Assembly: GCA_038746285.1 (NCBI GenBank)
Contig: JBCDKT010000001.1
Location: 59,757-123,756 of the forward strand
Reading direction: 5' to 3'
Length of the DNA: 64,000 nucleotides
Source: Bacteroidota bacterium
Lineage (GTDB): Bacteria; Bacteroidota; Rhodothermia; Rhodothermales; JANQRZ01
The translations under genes were made by a program, and so were the position numbers. The notes beneath the pieces were generated by a model. It did not search any database. It was not told where the DNA came from and worked only from the letters and a program-made list of their open reading frames with translations. This document shows positions 24,547 through 33,457 of the stretch, piece by piece. Numbering within the stretch: the stretch's first letter is position 1; each line of letters begins with the position of its first letter.

Positions 24547-25392
24547 GTGCTTGAACTCCGCGACCTCACCTACCGCATCCGCGAGAAAGCGCTCGTCGAG
24601 GGCGTCGGCCTCGCGCTGCATCCGGGCGAGGTGGTGGCGGCCGTCGGGGCCAACGGGGCGGGGAAGACGACGCTGCTCCGCCTGCTGAGCGGGGAGCTGA
24701 CGCCGACGAGCGGGTCGGTACACCTGGACGGCCGGCCGCTCGCGGACGTCGACCCGGAGCGGCTGGCGCGGCGACGGGCCGTGCTCCCGCAGCAGTCCGC
24801 GCTGACGTTCAGCTTCTCGTCGGTCGACGTGGTCCGGCTCGGGCGGACGCCGCACGCGACGACCGGGGCGACCGACCTCGACATCGCCCGCGCCGCGATG
24901 GAAGCGGCGGGCGTGGCGCACCTCGCCGCGCAGCGCTACCCGACACTCTCCGGCGGCGAGCAGCAGCGCGTCCACCTCGCCCGGACGCTCGCCCAGATCT
25001 GGGAGGCCGACTCGGACTCGGACAGCGGGCGCTACCTCCTGCTCGACGAGCCGACGGCCAGCCTCGACCTCGCGCACCAGCACGCCGTGCTCCGCATCGC
25101 CCGGCAGTGCGCCCAGGCCGGCTTCGGCGTCCTCGCCGTGCTGCACGACCTCAACCTCGCCGCGCAGTACGCCGACCGCATCGCCGTGCTGCGCCGAGGC
25201 CGGCTCATGGCCGAGGGCACCCCTGCCGGCGTCCTCACGGCGGAGACGATCTACGACGCCTTCGACATCGCCGTCCTCATCGCCGAGCACCCGCGCGTGG
25301 ACTGCCCGCTCGTCGTCCCCATCCCGGAGCACGACGCCGCCTCGCCGGCTCCGTCGCCGGACGCGACCCGCCAGGCCGCCGCCCTCTCATAG
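24547..25392 (+). CDS. hmuV: Haem ABC transporter ATP-binding protein
   Basis: 281 residues. Walker A GANGAGKTT, signature LSGGEQQRVHLAR, Walker B YLLLDEPTASLD, and the switch His in VLHDLNLAAQYADR are all intact. It powers haem import through HmuU. The start is taken as GTG 24547 because homologues begin with the strand LELRDLTYRI directly after it and no ATG is available; the frame continues far upstream through hmuU without protein-like sequence. The C-terminal 20 residues are Pro/Ala-rich and variable. Confidence 0.9.
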   Translation: MLELRDLTYRIREKALVEGVGLALHPGEVVAAVGANGAGKTTLLRLLSGELTPTSGSVHLDGRPLADVDPERLARRRAVLPQQSALTFSFSSVDVVRLGRTPHATTGATDLDIARAAMEAAGVAHLAAQRYPTLSGGEQQRVHLARTLAQIWEADSDSDSGRYLLLDEPTASLDLAHQHAVLRIARQCAQAGFGVLAVLHDLNLAAQYADRIAVLRRGRLMAEGTPAGVLTAETIYDAFDIAVLIAEHPRVDCPLVVPIPEHDAASPAPSPDATRQAAALS

Positions 25393-25414
25393 TTCCCTAC
25401 ACCGCACCGTCCCC

Positions 25415-26479
25415 ATGCTTACGACCTCCGAGCCCCTCGCCGAACTGAAAGAGCGCTGGACCGCGTACCGCCGCGAGAACCCCAGCGTCCGCATCCGCAA
25501 CGCTGCCGCCGAACTCGGCGTGAGCGAGGCCGAACTCGTCGCCACGAGCGAGGGCGACGGCGCGACCCGGCTCGACGGCGGCTGGGGTGCGCTCCTGGAG
25601 GAGGCCGAGACGATGGGCGAGGTGATGGCGCTGACGCGCAACGACGCCTGCGTCCACGAGAAGACCGGCACCTACCGCAACGTCAAGCTGATGGAGAAGC
25701 ACGCGATGGGACTCGTGCTCGACGAGGACATCGACCTCCGCCTCTTCCTCGGGCGCTGGCGCTTCGGGTTCGCCGTCGAGACCCCGTGGGACGGCGCGAA
25801 GGACGGCCTCCGCCGCAGCCTCCAGTTCTTCGACGCCCACGGCACGGCCGTCCACAAGGTCTTCCTCAAGCGCAAGAGCGACATCGAGGCCTACGACCGC
25901 CTCGTGGCGAAGTACCGCCACGCCGAGCCGGAGGCCGCCCTCGGCATCGAGCCCGTCCCGGAGCCTGAGCCCGAGACGCCCGACGCCGACCTCGACCGCG
26001 CCGCCTTCCTCCAGGCGTGGGCCGAACTCAAGGACACGCACGACTTCTTCCCGCTCCTGATGAACCACGGCGTGGGCCGCCTCCAGGCGCTCCGCCTCGC
26101 CGAGAACACCTTCGCCGAGCGCGCCGAGCCGGCCAGCGTCCGCCAGATGCTGGAGCACGCCGCCGCCGCCGCGACGCCGATCATGGTGTTCGTCTCGAGT
26201 GCGGGCTGCATCCAGATCCACACCGGGACGGTGAAGAAGCTCAAGGAGTACGGCCCGTGGTACAACGTGCTAGACCCCGGCTTCAACCTCCACCTCAACG
26301 AGGAGCACATCGACTCCGCCTGGGTCGTCCGCAAGCCGACGATCGACGGGACGGTGACGGCCCTCGAGATCTTCGACGCCGAGGGCGAGCTGATCGTGCA
26401 GTTCTTCGGCAAGCGCAAGCCGGGCACGCCGGAGCTGGAGCCGTGGCGCGAGATCATCGCCGGGCTGCCGCGAACCTGA
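25415..26479 (+). CDS. hmuS: Haemin-degrading factor HmuS/HemS family
   Basis: 354 residues, the usual length for HemS/ChuS. Opening LKERWTAYRRENPSVRIRNAAAELGVSEAELV is typical. Two structural repeats follow, with NDACVHEKTGTY in the first half and CIQIHTGTVKKLKEYGPWYNVLDPGFNLHL in the second. The QIH histidine region is the haem-binding site of the family. Cytosolic; it takes haem from HmuTUV and either stores it or releases iron. It lies 22 bp after hmuV, as last gene of the operon. Confidence 0.92.
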   Translation: MLTTSEPLAELKERWTAYRRENPSVRIRNAAAELGVSEAELVATSEGDGATRLDGGWGALLEEAETMGEVMALTRNDACVHEKTGTYRNVKLMEKHAMGLVLDEDIDLRLFLGRWRFGFAVETPWDGAKDGLRRSLQFFDAHGTAVHKVFLKRKSDIEAYDRLVAKYRHAEPEAALGIEPVPEPEPETPDADLDRAAFLQAWAELKDTHDFFPLLMNHGVGRLQALRLAENTFAERAEPASVRQMLEHAAAAATPIMVFVSSAGCIQIHTGTVKKLKEYGPWYNVLDPGFNLHLNEEHIDSAWVVRKPTIDGTVTALEIFDAEGELIVQFFGKRKPGTPELEPWREIIAGLPRT

Positions 26480-26857
26480 TCCCTGTTTCCTCAACGGGCT
26501 GCGCACTGCGCGAGGAGGTAGGGACGGCTCGCCGATCCGTCCGCGCTCGGCCGTGCTTGCCAGGGTAGCACGCTCGGCGAGCACGCCCGACCGCAGCCCG
26601 GTCCCAGCGTGCGGAAGTCGGCCAGAGGCCGTAGTCAGGCCGGAGCGCACGAGGGCGCGACCGCTGAAGCCGCCGTGCCCTCGCGCGTCCGGCCAGGCAG
26701 CCGGGGCTAGCGCGTAACCGCGATGCACTGCGTCCGCCTGAGAGTCGGGGTCAAGCGCTCGTGCGGGCGTTCCGGTTGTGGCCTGCGCGACCCTTGCTTC
26801 GCGTTTCAATCTAGTGTACCATGCCACCACTCCACTGGCCGTCACCCGGGACTACCA
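26480..26857. other. Intergenic region between hmuS and the FecR-like gene
   Basis: 378 bp without a recognisable gene. A hairpin at 26523-26541 (GACGG and CCGTC around CTCGCCGAT) is nearly the same as that at 11182-11200 and may end the hmu transcript. A GTG- or ATG-led frame from 26723 adds only basic, Cys-rich residues before the signal peptide at 26858 and looks non-coding. A promoter for the next operon should lie here, but I cannot identify one. Confidence 0.5.
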
Positions 26858-27715
26858 ATGCCCGACCGGGGTGCCCATCGCTGCCGCATCTGCTCTAGGC
26901 TGCGGCCCACGCTCGTCCTCGCGCTGCTCGCGTTCGGCTTCGCAGCCGACGCCCTCGCGCAGCGTGAAACGGTGGGGAGCATCGAGGAAATAGGGCGTGA
27001 CCGGCGCTCGGTGGACTCGACCGACGCCGTCCGGCTGACCTCCACCCCGGTCTACACCCGCAAGCCCGCCCGGCGGCAGGACGCGCTCCACATCGGGGAG
27101 CTCGTAGAACTGCTCGAACCGTACTACGTCCGCGCTAACCTCAGCCGTGGCACGACGCGGACCCGCCTCTTCGCGGGCTCCTCCGGCGCGTCCATCAACG
27201 TGTTCGAGCTAGAGGAGCGCGGAGCCTACGAAATCCTACCGGGGGGCGTGGACCCGCTGAGCGGGCTAGAGCTTCGCATCCGGCACGGGGTCATGGTCCT
27301 CGAACACGCCGCCGGCCGGCTCGACGTGTGGGTCGACAGCACCCTCATGCGCATCTTCGGCACGACGGTGCTCATCGCGGCGGACTCAGCGAGCACCGAG
27401 GCGTTCTGCTTTCTCCAGCAGGGCCACGTTGCGTTCCCGGACTACGGGATCGACGCCCGCGGCAGCGACGTGATGTGGCGGCTCCGCGCCGGGGCGGCCC
27501 CGGAGCGGATCGGGATGGGCGCGGTGGTGCAGGAGCAGTTCCGCCAGGAGATCCGGCACATCACGCACGAGGTCTGGCCCGTCGCCTTCTGGCGGAAGCC
27601 GGGTTTCTACCTCCCGGTCGGGGCAGCCGTCCTCGGCGCGGGCCTCTACTTCCTCCTCAGGCCTGGCGGCGGCGATGGACGCTCCGGTGATGTCCTCATC
27701 CGTCTTCCCGGCTGA
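26858..27715 (+). CDS. FecR-like domain protein, signal peptide and C-terminal membrane anchor
   Basis: 285 residues. A basic N-terminus and a hydrophobic segment (18-34, ending ALAQ) form a signal peptide. A FecR-like beta domain covers about 58-195 (VRLTSTPVYTRKP, then RLDVWVDSTLMRIFGTTVLIAADS, then FLQQGHVAFPD). FecR domains pass extracytoplasmic signals in surface signalling or build periplasmic scaffolds. A hydrophobic helix (250-268) near the C-terminus should anchor it, leaving a short tail. No sigma factor gene is adjacent. It begins a tight gene series (15 bp to the next gene) leading to the NACHT gene. ATG 26858 is chosen over the open frame upstream because the signal peptide starts there. 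Confidence 0.7.
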   Translation: MPDRGAHRCRICSRLRPTLVLALLAFGFAADALAQRETVGSIEEIGRDRRSVDSTDAVRLTSTPVYTRKPARRQDALHIGELVELLEPYYVRANLSRGTTRTRLFAGSSGASINVFELEERGAYEILPGGVDPLSGLELRIRHGVMVLEHAAGRLDVWVDSTLMRIFGTTVLIAADSASTEAFCFLQQGHVAFPDYGIDARGSDVMWRLRAGAAPERIGMGAVVQEQFRQEIRHITHEVWPVAFWRKPGFYLPVGAAVLGAGLYFLLRPGGGDGRSGDVLIRLPG

Positions 27716-27730
27716 CACGCACGAGGCGTT

Positions 27731-28504
27731 ATGACGGCCTCTCGTCTCTTCGTTCTGACCCTGATCGCCGCGGCCCTCACCGGCTGCGCCGACGAGCACG
27801 CCGTCGCGCCTGACCTGGAAGGCGCGAGCCCCGATGTCGTCTTCGATCTCCGGCCGCTCTTCCGGACCGACGACGGCCAGGAGCCCTGCGTCTCCGTGGC
27901 GGATTCGCTCACGCTCCTGGTCGAGGATGCGGACGGAGGACGCCAGACCCGCCGCGTGGACCTGAGCCCCGAGGTCGCGGAGATCCGCCTTCCCGTCGAG
28001 GTTGAGGCGGGCACCGTGACGTTCACGGCGGAGGTGACGAGCAACAACGGGGCGCTGCTCTACGCCGGAGCCGAAACGACCGTCATCGATGCCGACGCGT
28101 TCCGCGTAGAGGTCGAACTCCGCGCCGTAAACGCGGTGCTCAAGGCGTGCAACGTTCCCGCGCCGCTCGTCTTCAACGACGATGCCTTCCGCGGGGCCGT
28201 GCAGGTGATCAACCGCGGGACGCGGGTGGCCGCATGGCGGGCTGTCGTGGACGCGCCGCTGTGCGACAACGAGCCGTGCCTCGTCCTGACTCCCGACTCT
28301 TCCTCGACCGCGCCGGACGACACCACCGACGTGCTCGCCCGCGCCGACTTCGGAAGTAGCGGGTCGGCCTTCAGCGCGCGGATCGATTCAGAGGTGGGAT
28401 TCCTCGACCTGCGCTTCGTCATTCAACCCATCAACCCCTCCCTCTCATGGACCCCATTACGCTCATCGTCACGGCGCTCGCTACCGGCGCGGCGGCTGGA
28501 CTGA
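27731..28504 (+). CDS. Lipoprotein of unknown function
   Basis: 257 codons. Lipobox AALTGCAD with Cys19. The body is beta-rich, with Asp-rich segments (DLRPLFRTDDGQEPCVSVADSLTLLVEDADGG) and a cysteine pair in CNVPAPL and CDNEPCL. The last 18 codons overlap the next gene in another frame and read as Ser/Arg-rich shadow sequence, so the natural stop may once have been earlier. No family recognised. Its operon position suggests a partner for the FecR-like protein on the outside of the cell. Confidence 0.65.
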   Translation: MTASRLFVLTLIAAALTGCADEHAVAPDLEGASPDVVFDLRPLFRTDDGQEPCVSVADSLTLLVEDADGGRQTRRVDLSPEVAEIRLPVEVEAGTVTFTAEVTSNNGALLYAGAETTVIDADAFRVEVELRAVNAVLKACNVPAPLVFNDDAFRGAVQVINRGTRVAAWRAVVDAPLCDNEPCLVLTPDSSSTAPDDTTDVLARADFGSSGSAFSARIDSEVGFLDLRFVIQPINPSLSWTPLRSSSRRSLPARRLD

Positions 28505-28929
28505 AAGACATGCCCGCCAAGATCATCACGGACACCTACGAGGGTCTGAAGACGCTGATCAAGGACAAGTACAACAAACGAGACGCCGACGAGGCCATCG
28601 CCGATCTCGAAAAGAAGCCCGCCTCGGAGGGGCGCAAGGCGGTCGTGCACGAGGAACTGGAAGGCGCAGGGGCCGGCCGGGACGAGGCGGTGTTGCGCCA
28701 GGCCCAGGCCGTGCTGAGCGCGGTCCGGGAGCACGCGCCCGAGGCCGCCGAAATGGTAGGGGTCCGGCTCCGAGACATCGAGGTGGCGGAGAACCTCGAT
28801 ATCCACGACGTGGTCTCGTCGGGCCGAGGCGTTGATGCCGAAGGGGTGAGCGTCGGGGGCAGCATGCGGATTGGGGGAGTGCGCGCCGGGACCGACGGCG
28901 GAGCGGAGCCGGGAAAGCAGCGCCCCTAG
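28447..28929 (+). CDS. Small helical protein with C-terminal beta-repeat (RHIM/amyloid-like) motifs, upstream partner of the NACHT gene
   Basis: 160 residues. N-terminal part (1-100) is helical: a hydrophobic start (ITLIVTALATGAAAG), then KIITDTYEGLKTLIKDKY and acidic helices. From 107 come two copies of a short beta motif, RDIEVAENLDIHDV (109-122) and EGVSVGGSMRIGGV (132-145), and then a Gly/Pro tail. Small helical domains ending in such repeats next to NACHT genes recall bacterial amyloid-signalling pairs, where the motif passes a signal to or from the NTPase; this is inference. A third copy of the motif is encoded downstream in the NACHT frame (about 28989-29030). See the frameshift site at 28911. 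Start ATG 28447 overlaps the lipoprotein gene by 58 bp. Confidence 0.7.
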   Translation: MDPITLIVTALATGAAAGLKDMPAKIITDTYEGLKTLIKDKYNKRDADEAIADLEKKPASEGRKAVVHEELEGAGAGRDEAVLRQAQAVLSAVREHAPEAAEMVGVRLRDIEVAENLDIHDVVSSGRGVDAEGVSVGGSMRIGGVRAGTDGGAEPGKQRP

Positions 28930-28940
28930 CTACGGGCGCT
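28911..28940 (+). promoter_or_regulatory. Candidate -1 programmed ribosomal frameshift site (slippery heptamer plus stem-loop)
   Basis: G-GGA-AAG at 28911-28917 is in the correct phase for X-XXY-YYZ slippage in the small upstream gene. Shine-Dalgarno-like GGAG words occur just before it (28900-28903, 28905-28908). One base after it starts a perfect 7-bp stem, AGCGCCC (28919-28925) with GGGCGCT (28934-28940), enclosing the upstream stop codon in its 8-nt loop. A -1 slip enters the NACHT frame, which is open from 28836. The one-base spacer is shorter than usual, so function is unproven. Confidence 0.45.
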
Positions 28941-29018
28941 CTGCCGGGCGCGCTCCTCGAAGAAGGCCTGGCGTCGGTCTTTACGTTCAAAGACGTCAAA
29001 GTCGGGCGCGACCTCATC

Positions 29019-31298
29019 GTGCGCGGCGTCGAGGTCCACCTTCCACCTGCGCCGCCCGCGCCGGAAGACCAGCCCTGGCTGGACGAGCTGCGGCAGTACG
29101 TGGGCCGTGAGGTCGGTCAGTGGTTGGAAGACGAACTGCACGGCGGGGCGCCGCTCCAGCCCGGCAAGCAGGAACTGAGCGAGGCCGTAGGTCGCCGCCG
29201 GCCGGTGCTCGTCAGCGAGCGCGCGGCGGACCGCCTGCTCGATCCGGCGGAGCCGCTGGCCGAGGTGTTCGTCAACGAAGCCCGGTCGCTGCTCATGCTC
29301 GGTGCTCCCGGTGCCGGTAAGTCGGTGATGCTTCGCCAGCTCGCCCGCGACCTCCTCGCGCGCGCCGAGGCCGATCCCCACGAGCCGGTCCCCGTGCTCC
29401 TCAACCTCGCAGGCTGGACCGACGACGGGCGGACGTTCCTCGACTGGCTCGCCAGCAGCGACGGCCTGCGGCGCAGCTACCGGAGCTACACCGAGACCGA
29501 CCTGAAAACGTGGCTCAGAGACCGCCGCCTCTGCCTGCTGCTCGACGGCCTCGACGAGGTGCACCCTGAGCACCGCGCCGCCTGCGTAGCTGCCATCAAC
29601 GACTTTGCGGCGGGTGCCGGCGGCGGCTCGCCCGGCGGCCTCGTCGTGTGCTCCCGCCTCGGCAGCTACCAGGAGTTGGCCCTCGGCGGTGCGCACCTCA
29701 TGCTCGGGGCGGCCATCTACCTCCAGCCCCTGACGGAAGAGCAGGTGCGCCGGTACCTCGCGGCAGGCGGTCCTCCCCTCGACGGCCTGCGCGCGGCGTG
29801 GAACGAAGACCCGTCCGTCCGAGAACTCGCCCAGAACCCGCTCATGCTTAGCACGATGAGCCTCGCCTTCGAGCGCCTCGGGCGGCTCCGGGGGGAGAAC
29901 CGGATCGCCCGGCTGCTCGATGCCTTCGTCGAGCGGGTCTTCGAGCGGGCCAGCGAGCGCTTCGGTCGTCAGGAGGAGGCGTCGGCGCTGCCGCTGGACC
30001 CGGACGGGCCGGCGCTTCCCTACGACCAGGCACAGACGCTCCGCCGCCTCGGGTGGCTCGCCGACCGGCTGGACGGGCGTGCCACGTTCTACCTGGAGGA
30101 GCTTCAGCCAAGCTGGCTGCCCTATGGACGCCCACGCCTGGTCTACACCGTCCTCTCCCGGTGCGCGGGCGGCATCCTGCTGGGCCTCGCCACGAGCATT
30201 CTTTTGCTGGCTGCGCTAGGTCTCAGCGGTTCGCTCTTCGGCGGGGTAGCCGAAGCAGCGGCGACGGCGGGAATCGTACTGGCGCTGAGTGTGGCCGGTG
30301 CCCTCGCTGCGAGCGTCTTCGCCGTGCGGCGCTTCGCCGCTGCGCCCGACGGCCGAGCGGAGGGGCAGAGCGCGCCGGGGTACCGGCTGTGGCCGCTCAC
30401 GCTGGCGGCGCTGCTCACCGGCATGGCCTTGCTGGGGGGACTGCTTTTTTCGGCCGGCGGCCCGGCGGGAGCGAAGTACGGAATCCTCTTCGGGGTGCTG
30501 TGGGGAGCCGTGACCGCAGTCGTGTTCGAGCCCTCAGCGGGATGGCGTACCGTGGCACGCGACATCCGCCTCGTGGAGCCGCTCCGCTGGTCGTGGCAGA
30601 GCGCGGGTCGGGCAGCCCGACGGGGCCTGCTCGTCGGCGCGCTCGTCGGGGCGGTCGCAGGGGGGCTCTGGTCGTGGGTGTGGGGTACGTCGGGGATAGG
30701 CGTCGTTCTTGCCGGGGTCGCGGCGGTGGGCGTGGGCGCGGTCGCAGCCGCTGTGGGAGGCGCGCTGGGGGGACTGCGACAGGGGAGCCTAGCGGCCGAG
30801 CCTCGCCTAAATCTGGGCTTCCGACTCTCGCTCCGCAACGCCGCCTTCGCCGGAAGCGTCACCGCGCTTGCGGCGGCGGTCGTGTTTCTCCTGCTGGGCC
30901 TCATCGTCTCCGCCCTACTCAGCAACCCGACCGGTAGTGCCGCCACAGCCCTGCTCTCTGCGGCGTCCGCTCTCTGGTGGAGCCTCGGCGGCGGACTGCT
31001 CTGCGGGCTGCTCGCCGCCCTTCGCTACGGCGGCCTCAACGCCGTCTACCACCTCACCCTGCGGATGCTGCTCGCCCGAGCCGGGCACCTACCGTTCGCC
31101 GCCGCCGCCTTCCTCGACTTCACGGCTGACCTCGCGCTGACGCGGCGGGCCGGGGGAGGCTACGCGTTCGCCAACCGGTTCCTGGCTGCACACTTTGCAG
31201 CCGGCGGTTCCTCACAGCCGGACTTGGTCGCAGACGCCGAACAGAGCAAAGCGCTGCCCTCCGAAGAAGACGAGCCGCTCGTTTCCGGTCAGGGATAG
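29019..31298 (+). CDS. NACHT-family STAND NTPase with large C-terminal membrane domain
   Basis: 759 residues from GTG 29019. Walker A GAPGAGKS at 95-102; Walker B LCLLLDGLDEV at 171-181 with the NACHT pattern D-G-x-D-E; sensor-like CSRLGS at 211-216; the helical NPLMLSTM at 273-280. From about 378 to 700 the protein is a series of long Gly/Ala/Leu-rich hydrophobic segments, 8 to 10 membrane helices, in place of the usual repeat sensor. Such NTPases act in immune or stress signalling; a membrane effector is inferred. No ATG, GTG or TTG lies in this frame between 28836 and 29019, yet the frame encodes protein-like sequence there including the motif KDVKVGRDLIVRGV, so the true N-terminus is probably longer. 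Tail-to-tail overlap of 10 bp with the next gene. Confidence 0.85.
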   Translation: MRGVEVHLPPAPPAPEDQPWLDELRQYVGREVGQWLEDELHGGAPLQPGKQELSEAVGRRRPVLVSERAADRLLDPAEPLAEVFVNEARSLLMLGAPGAGKSVMLRQLARDLLARAEADPHEPVPVLLNLAGWTDDGRTFLDWLASSDGLRRSYRSYTETDLKTWLRDRRLCLLLDGLDEVHPEHRAACVAAINDFAAGAGGGSPGGLVVCSRLGSYQELALGGAHLMLGAAIYLQPLTEEQVRRYLAAGGPPLDGLRAAWNEDPSVRELAQNPLMLSTMSLAFERLGRLRGENRIARLLDAFVERVFERASERFGRQEEASALPLDPDGPALPYDQAQTLRRLGWLADRLDGRATFYLEELQPSWLPYGRPRLVYTVLSRCAGGILLGLATSILLLAALGLSGSLFGGVAEAAATAGIVLALSVAGALAASVFAVRRFAAAPDGRAEGQSAPGYRLWPLTLAALLTGMALLGGLLFSAGGPAGAKYGILFGVLWGAVTAVVFEPSAGWRTVARDIRLVEPLRWSWQSAGRAARRGLLVGALVGAVAGGLWSWVWGTSGIGVVLAGVAAVGVGAVAAAVGGALGGLRQGSLAAEPRLNLGFRLSLRNAAFAGSVTALAAAVVFLLLGLIVSALLSNPTGSAATALLSAASALWWSLGGGLLCGLLAALRYGGLNAVYHLTLRMLLARAGHLPFAAAAFLDFTADLALTRRAGGGYAFANRFLAAHFAAGGSSQPDLVADAEQSKALPSEEDEPLVSGQG

Positions 31299-32028
31299 AG
31301 CTGTCGCTCAGCCTCGGCGAGCATGGCGGGGGTGTCCACGTCTTGCCAGAACCCGTCGCCGATGTCGAGCACCGTCATCCGGCCTGCCGCAGCGAGGCGG
31401 CCGATACCGTCGGAGAGCGAGGCGTCGCCGCGCTCGTCGTAGACGTCTGCCAGGGCGTCGAGCAGGGCGTGCGTGCAGACGAAGAGGCCCGTGTCGATGC
31501 AGTTGTACTCGGCGAGCTGCTTGCCGATGTCGGCGATCCGGCCCTGCTCCTCCCGCACCTTCGTCGCGTCGTCGAGGTCGAAGACGCCGTCGATGTCGTA
31601 GTCCACGAGGAGCGTCGCCCCTTGCTCAGGTGGCGTGTGCGCTCCGGCGAGGCGCAGCACGTCGTCGCTGAAGACGTGGTCGGCCATCGTGAGGAGGAAG
31701 GGGGCCTCGACGTGCGGGTGGGCGGCGAGGACGGAGATGCCGTTGGCGAGGTCGTAGCGCTCGTTCACCACGAAGTGCAGTTCGGCCTCGCCCGTGTGCA
31801 CCGACCGGGCAGCAGCCTCGACCTCGTCCGCGCCGTGCCCGACGACAACCACGATCCGCTCGCACCCGGCGACCTCCAGGCTGCGAAGCGTCCGCTGGAT
31901 GAGGGGTACCCCAGCCACCGGCGTTAGCGGCTTCAGCGCCGTTTCGTCGCTCACACCTTCGAGCCGGGACCCGAACCCGGCGGCGAGGACGATGCCCGTC
32001 TTGGTGAGATCGGTCCCGGTGCCGCCGC

Positions 32029-32032
<4 letters not shown>
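31289..32032 (-). CDS. Inositol-1-phosphate/sugar nucleotidyltransferase
   Basis: 247 residues. A Rossmann-type nucleotidyltransferase start (GIVLAAGFGSRLEGVSDETALKPLTPVAGVPLIQRTL) is followed by MADHVFSD (metal-binding Asp) and YDIDGVFDLDDATKV. The wording resembles CTP:inositol-1-phosphate cytidylyltransferases of archaea and thermophiles. The gene overlaps the inositol-phosphate synthase gene by GTGA, so the product probably activates inositol phosphate as CDP-inositol for an inositol lipid or solute. No CDP-alcohol transferase is next door. Start is GTG on the complement at 32030-32032. Confidence 0.8.
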
Positions 32033-33360
<1,328 letters not shown>

Positions 33361-33457
33361 GGTGGAAGCCGGTCGGGTGGCGTGGAGAACGTGTAGAAAT
33401 ATACCGGGCGGGCTCCGGCCGGTTGGTCGCCCCAGAGCAATTCAGCCCATTCTCACG

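Noticed and set aside
28871..29110. 79-codon frame between the small beta-repeat gene and the NACHT gene
   Set aside because: Arg/Pro-rich out-of-frame shadow spanning both genes.
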